Positions 6,821 through 8,834 of a DNA stretch of 8,834 nucleotides are shown one piece after another. Each line of letters starts with the position of its first letter. Position 1 is the first letter of the stretch. The translations under genes and the position numbers were made by a program. The notes under the pieces were generated by a model. The model saw only the letters and a program-made list of their open reading frames with translations, made no database searches and was not told the DNA's origin. Origin of the DNA: Alphaproteobacteria bacterium (GTDB taxonomy: Bacteria; Pseudomonadota; Alphaproteobacteria; UBA8366; JADFVY01); contig JAOUMF010000048.1 of the NCBI GenBank assembly GCA_029881615.1, forward strand, positions 1 through 8,834, in the 5' to 3' direction.

Positions 6821-6850
6821 ATTCAAACCGGCATGTCGTTGGATCGTCAA
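6821..6850 (-). promoter_or_regulatory. Sigma-70-like promoter for the L,D-transpeptidase gene
   Basis: On the minus strand, TTGACG (6850-6845) and TTGAAT (6826-6821) are separated by 18 bases; they match the -35 hexamer at five of six and the -10 hexamer at four of six positions. Transcription would begin near 6814 and leave a leader of about 54 bases before the ATG at 6760, which supports that start over the GTG at 6862. Confidence 0.4.
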
Positions 6851-6922
6851 GAGTTCTTCCACCCTTCTATCGGGTTTGGTTCCTGTTCCTCCAAGCGTAA
6901 ACTGTTCGGCCGGCCACGGGTT

Positions 6923-6971
6923 AATAAAAAAGAGATGGGCCGCGCTTCAGCAATGCGATGCGCGGCCCATC
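6923..6971 (-). terminator. Strong intrinsic terminator of the micro-ORF transcript
   Basis: Read on the minus strand, a perfect 12-base stem GATGGGCCGCGC (6971-6960) / GCGCGGCCCATC (6945-6934) with a 14-base loop is followed by TCTTTTTTATT. It lies 43 bases after the stop of the 20-codon reading frame at 7015-7077. A second hairpin, AGCCTCG (6972-6978) with CGAGGCT (6994-7000), abuts it. The pair give the short transcript a firmly structured 3' end. It also shields the L,D-transpeptidase gene from read-through. Confidence 0.9.
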
Positions 6972-7014
6972 AGCCTCGTCGTCCACCCGACATCGAGGCT
7001 TTGTCGGTAGTCGC

Positions 7015-7077
7015 TTATCCAATAATCACGACTAGCGCGGTCAGGATTACGGTGAGATAGACGATCTGATGTTTCAT
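7015..7077 (-). CDS. Putative 20-residue hydrophobic micropeptide
   Basis: The frame encodes MKHQIVYLTVILTALVVIIG, then TAA. Residues 5-19 are almost all Ile, Val, Leu, Ala or Thr, enough for one short membrane helix, behind a basic N-terminus (Lys2, His3). A GGGGA Shine-Dalgarno-like run lies about seven bases before the ATG. The frame sits about 85 bases downstream of an ECF-like promoter (7171-7195) and just before a strong terminator, so it occupies the middle of an independent transcript of roughly 240 bases. In size and composition it recalls small inner-membrane proteins and the Ibs-type type I toxins, but I see no specific match, and a non-coding RNA with a chance frame is the main alternative. 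An overlapping ATG at 7084 in another frame gives an unremarkable peptide. Confidence 0.5.
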   Translation of the reverse strand: MKHQIVYLTVILTALVVIIG

Positions 7078-7152
7078 TATTCATCCCCAAAGTTCGCTGA
7101 CATTAACCGCTTCCACCCGAAGCAATTGGTTTCGCCTGCAAGAAGTGTAAGG

Positions 7153-7167
7153 TTAATAACCTATTAA
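7153..7167. promoter_or_regulatory. TTAA-N7-TTAA box at the micro-ORF promoter
   Basis: TTAATAACCTATTAA fits the CtrA consensus spacing exactly. It lies at the expected transcription start of the ECF-like promoter at 7171-7195, where a bound regulator would block more readily than activate. The corresponding place upstream of the DUF2914 gene has TTAG-N7-TTAA (8017-8031), but at a different distance from the -10 block (10 rather than 3 bases). AT-rich initiation DNA may explain both. Confidence 0.25.
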
Positions 7168-7170
7168 GAT

Positions 7171-7195
7171 AACGAATTTCGCGAATACTTATTCC
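7171..7195 (-). promoter_or_regulatory. ECF-type promoter (GGAAT-N16-CGTT) for the micro-ORF transcript
   Basis: On the minus strand GGAAT (7195-7191) and CGTT (7174-7171) are exactly 16 bases apart. The alphaproteobacterial general-stress sigma factor EcfG/RpoE2/SigT reads GGAAC-N16/17-CGTT, so the match has one mismatch. The same extended blocks, TGATGGAATA and ATyCGTTATCTkAATAG, recur with identical spacing at 8042-8066, while the spacer between them is not conserved. That is the signature of a promoter and not of general sequence similarity. Transcription would start near 7163. Confidence 0.55.
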
Positions 7196-7198
7196 ATC

Positions 7199-7226
7199 AC
7201 GGGAAAGTATTTCCGTAATTTTTTTT
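7199..7226 (+). terminator. Terminator-like hairpin on the plus strand without a known upstream gene
   Basis: ACGGgAAA (7199-7206) pairs with TTTCCGT (7210-7216) around a GTA loop with one bulged G, then AA and eight T (7219-7226) follow. It would stop a rightward transcript, but no plus-strand gene lies between the lipoprotein gene (ends 5769) and here. It could end an RNA antisense to the micro-ORF transcript, or be a chance by-product of the AT-rich promoter upstream region. Confidence 0.35.
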
Positions 7227-7230
7227 GGAC

Positions 7231-7269
7231 AAAAAAAGACGCGCCAGCGGAAAATCCGCTTGGCGCGTC
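7231..7269 (-). terminator. Intrinsic terminator after the second DUF2914-like gene
   Basis: On the minus strand, a stem of about 13 base pairs, GACGCGCCAAGCGG (7269-7256) against CCGCTGGCGCGTC (7250-7238), has one bulged base and a five-base ATTTT loop. It is followed directly by seven T (7237-7231). It begins 38 bases after the stop codon of the gene at 7308-7958 and separates it from the micro-ORF promoter. Confidence 0.9.
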
Positions 7270-7307
7270 CAGTAAAGGACAGGCCGGGGGCTGTGTCGGC
7301 CGTCCTG

Positions 7308-7958
7308 TTATTTGGTCGCGGCCAGTGTCGCGCTCTCTGGAGCATAGTTCAGATGGCGAACCGCGAGAACTTTACCTTCTTCATCCACTATTTCAGCGTT
7401 CCATTCACCAGGCATGTTTTCGGGAAGTACCTGGGTTGACCATACGCGCCAGTAATCGGCACGAATCTCAAACGTAGCCTCGAATATTATTTCACCGCGA
7501 TAGAACCAACGATGGTTGATTTTTTTTCCTGACATTCCCTGAAGTTCACTAAAGAATGAAATGGACTGATGTGTGTCGGAGAAGTTTGTGACCTCATCCG
7601 CGGGATATCGTCTGCTTATTTTTGTTGTGAACTGCGCGATCGTGATCGCTTCCTCCAGGGGCAGGAACAACACATTCTGGTCGTCGCCAGACTCCGGGGT
7701 GGGCCCGCCCTTGTTCTTGCCTTTGCCGTGGTTGCCAACATTTCCGCCGCCATTTCCGCCGCCATTTCCGCCGCCATTGCCATTTCCGGCCTCGGCGGAT
7801 TGCCAGGAAGCTCCGTCATTCACATCGACAGTTGCTGGCGTCATAACAAAGGCCAAGACGAAGATCGCCCCCGCGCCAAGCGTCGACTTCGCGATTCCTG
7901 CCACGCATTTATCAGCGAGCGTCTTCTGGTTCTGGAGAAACTTTGTCATGCCAAACAT
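7308..7958 (-). CDS. Secreted Gly/Asn-rich protein with DUF2914-like C-terminal domain (paralogue B)
   Basis: Function is unknown. The 216 residues comprise a long basic leader with a hydrophobic signal segment (about 25-40), a low-complexity Gly/Asn/Lys linker (58-84, GNGGG units) and a folded C-terminal part (about 92-210). The core of that part, HRWFYRGEIIFEATFEIRADYWRVWSTQVLPENMPGEW (149-186, in overlapping pieces) then EIVDEEGKVL, matches the DUF2914 pattern as I know it: an H-W-Y..GE strand, WRvWS, G-W.v.vvd..G.vL. Such domains are usually exported or membrane-attached. There is no catalytic motif. The ATG at 7958 follows GGGGGA at six bases; an internal ATG lies three codons later. The gene is a tandem paralogue of the next one upstream, has its own ECF-like promoter (8042-8066) and ends in a strong terminator, so it can be expressed alone. 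A stress-related envelope role is inferred only from the promoter. Confidence 0.82.
   Translation of the reverse strand: MFGMTKFLQNQKTLADKCVAGIAKSTLGAGAIFVLAFVMTPATVDVNDGASWQSAEAGNGNGGGNGGGNGGGNVGNHGKGKNKGGPTPESGDDQNVLFLPLEEAITIAQFTTKISRRYPADEVTNFSDTHQSISFFSELQGMSGKKINHRWFYRGEIIFEATFEIRADYWRVWSTQVLPENMPGEWNAEIVDEEGKVLAVRHLNYAPESATLAATK
7741..7776 (-). repeat. Three perfect 12-base tandem repeats in the Gly/Asn linker
   Basis: The unit TTTCCGCCGCCA (plus strand) occurs three times head to tail with no mismatch and encodes Gly-Gly-Asn-Gly-type steps in the DUF2914-like protein. Identity at the nucleotide level, including third positions, suggests recent expansion by slippage. Gain or loss of a unit keeps the frame and only changes linker length by four residues. 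Confidence 0.85.
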
Positions 7959-8041
7959 CTCGTATCCCCCGGCAATAAATCCCTTCCATACTTTTCCTGT
8001 TCCCCAACCGAACAGTTTAGTAATTTATTAACTATTCAGAT

Positions 8042-8066
8042 AACGGATGGGCCGTGAAATTATTCC
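8042..8066 (-). promoter_or_regulatory. ECF-type promoter (GGAAT-N16-CGTT) for DUF2914-like paralogue B
   Basis: On the minus strand GGAAT (8066-8062) and CGTT (8045-8042) are 16 bases apart, as at 7171-7195. Over the shared 39 bases the -35 block (10 bases) is identical, the -10 block agrees at 15 of 17, and the 12 bases between differ freely. Transcription would start near 8034, giving a leader of about 75 bases. The rest of the gap between paralogue A and B (7959-8158) shows no convincing terminator for A, so B may also receive read-through. Confidence 0.55.
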
Positions 8067-8158
8067 ATCAGTAACTATGATTGGTGCCTTTTTCCCGGTT
8101 TTCGGGCATTAAACTTGATTGATAAAAGCCCATGCGATGGATCCCGTCGTCTGGGGTT

Positions 8159-8834
8159 TCATTTCCTGGCCAATATGCCGACATCTTCGGGAGCGTAATT
8201 CAGTTTGCGGACCTGAAGTACCTTGCCGGCCTCATCAACGATTTCGACTTTCCATTCGCCCGACATGCTTTCGGGAAGCAATTGGGTCGACCAGATCCGC
8301 CAGCTGTTCGCCCTGATTTTGAAATTGGTTCTGAACTTTACTTCATCGCCATAATACCAAATGTGGGAGACCATCTTCCCCGACATTTCCTTGAGTTCGC
8401 TGAAAAAGGATATTGCCTGGTGCGAGTCGTCGAGAATGGTGACTTCGTCCGCCGGATAGCGTTTGCTGATCTTGGTGGTGAACAGCGCTAATGAGATTTC
8501 TTCCTTTTTAGGCGGTATAAACAGGATGGTGTCACGGCCGGATCCTGTCGACGAAACGTCACCGCCGCCGTTGTTTGAGCCGTTTCCACCCCCGCCGCCA
8601 TTGCTTCCACCGCTTCCACCGCTTCCGCCATTCCCGCCACCGCCATTCCCGCCACCGCTGTTTCCACCGCCGTTCCCGCCGCCGTTTCCGCCATTGCCTT
8701 TACCGCCCCCCCCATTTGCGGCATAGGCGCCGTTTGTCGTGAAACCCGATTCCAGGTTCAAGGTGACGGGCATTATCAGGGAAATGGCAAAAATTGCCGC
8801 CGTTGCGAACCCGAGCGTGGTGATCTTAACGTTG
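8159..8834 (-). CDS. Secreted Gly-rich protein with DUF2914-like C-terminal domain (paralogue A, start outside window)
   Basis: Function is unknown. The frame stays open to the window edge, so the ATG at 8773 is internal: the 20 codons before it read NVKITTLGFATAAIFAISLI and form, with MPVT, the hydrophobic signal segment that matches the leader of paralogue B. By that comparison roughly 20 N-terminal residues are missing. A likely cleavage site is AYA before the linker. The linker, about 50 residues of Gly with Asn and Ser (GGGN, GGS units), is much longer than that of B. The C-terminal domain holds HIWYYGDEVKF, ANSWRIWSTQLLPESMSGEW and EIVDEAGKVL, again DUF2914-like. From FTTKIS to the end I count 69 identical residues of 107 with paralogue B, so the domain is conserved while the linker is free to vary. 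The stop is TGA at 8161-8159. Confidence 0.82.
   Translation of the reverse strand, partial: NVKITTLGFATAAIFAISLIMPVTLNLESGFTTNGAYAANGGGGKGNGGNGGGNGGGNSGGGNGGGGNGGSGGSGGSNGGGGGNGSNNGGGDVSSTGSGRDTILFIPPKKEEISLALFTTKISKRYPADEVTILDDSHQAISFFSELKEMSGKMVSHIWYYGDEVKFRTNFKIRANSWRIWSTQLLPESMSGEWKVEIVDEAGKVLQVRKLNYAPEDVGILARK
8561..8713 (-). repeat. Gly/Asn/Ser low-complexity coding repeat
   Basis: About 150 bases of imperfect GGN-type triplets (CCGCCA, TTCCCGCCACCG and related units on the plus strand) encode the flexible linker of paralogue A. Units are shuffled and not a clean tandem array. The reverse strand also gives a long open frame of Pro and Phe, which is an artefact of this composition. Confidence 0.8.

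Noticed and set aside
6761..6862. GTG at 6862 as start of the L,D-transpeptidase
   Set aside because: It would put 34 extra residues before an already long leader, has an AGAAGG run directly abutting the codon, and lies upstream of a plausible promoter at 6821-6850.
8090..8158. Hairpins after paralogue A (CCCGG-TTTT-CGGG and CCAT-GCG-ATGG) as a terminator
   Set aside because: The stems are only four or five base pairs; the first is followed by A rather than T in the gene's direction, so I do not call a terminator here.
8561..8713. Possible CRISPR-like or satellite array
   Set aside because: The repeats are 6-12 base Gly-codon units without unique spacers, so they are coding low complexity.
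8463..8726. Long Pro/Phe-rich open frame on the plus strand opposite paralogue A
   Set aside because: It is the mirror of the Gly-codon repeat on the minus strand; it has no domain and overlaps a well-supported coding region.

Overview
The window looks like chromosomal DNA from a GC-rich alphaproteobacterium, probably Rhodospirillales-like. This rests on the style of the RarA C-terminus, the GGDEF protein, the small secreted protein and the possible ECF-type promoter signals; no marker gene settles the taxonomy. Most of the recognisable genes build, cut or tether the cell envelope.

Left part (1-2931, plus strand): the 3' end of rarA (clamp-loader-like ATPase for stalled forks), a small secreted protein of unknown function followed by a clean intrinsic terminator, and a bifunctional class A penicillin-binding protein. 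A membrane-bound GGDEF diguanylate cyclase runs convergently against it (2944-4224, minus strand), leaving only 12 bases between the two stop codons.

Middle part (4237-6760): a gene-free stretch of about 540 bases, with an AT-rich core, a tRNA T-arm-like fragment, a TTAA-N7-TTAA (CtrA-type) box and a near-perfect palindrome. It is followed by a SleB-type cell wall hydrolase. Next comes a short lipoprotein with an alanine-zipper coiled coil and a C-terminal lysine, the layout of E. coli Lpp and Pseudomonas OprI. Converging on it, 19 bases away, is a periplasmic L,D-transpeptidase resembling E. coli YbiS/LdtB, the enzyme type that attaches Lpp to peptidoglycan. Together they look like a two-gene outer-membrane tethering module.

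Right part (6923-8834, minus strand): two tandem paralogues with a secretion signal, a long Gly/Asn-rich linker and a C-terminal DUF2914-like domain; the first in the transcription direction runs off the window end. Downstream of the second is a possible 20-residue, almost entirely hydrophobic peptide with its own strong terminator. The second DUF2914 gene and the micro-ORF are each preceded by the same two-block element with a fixed 16-base spacer (GGAAT-N16-CGTT), close to the GGAAC-N16/17-CGTT promoter of the alphaproteobacterial general-stress sigma factor EcfG. I infer a small stress-responsive envelope regulon here. It is the least-described part of the window.
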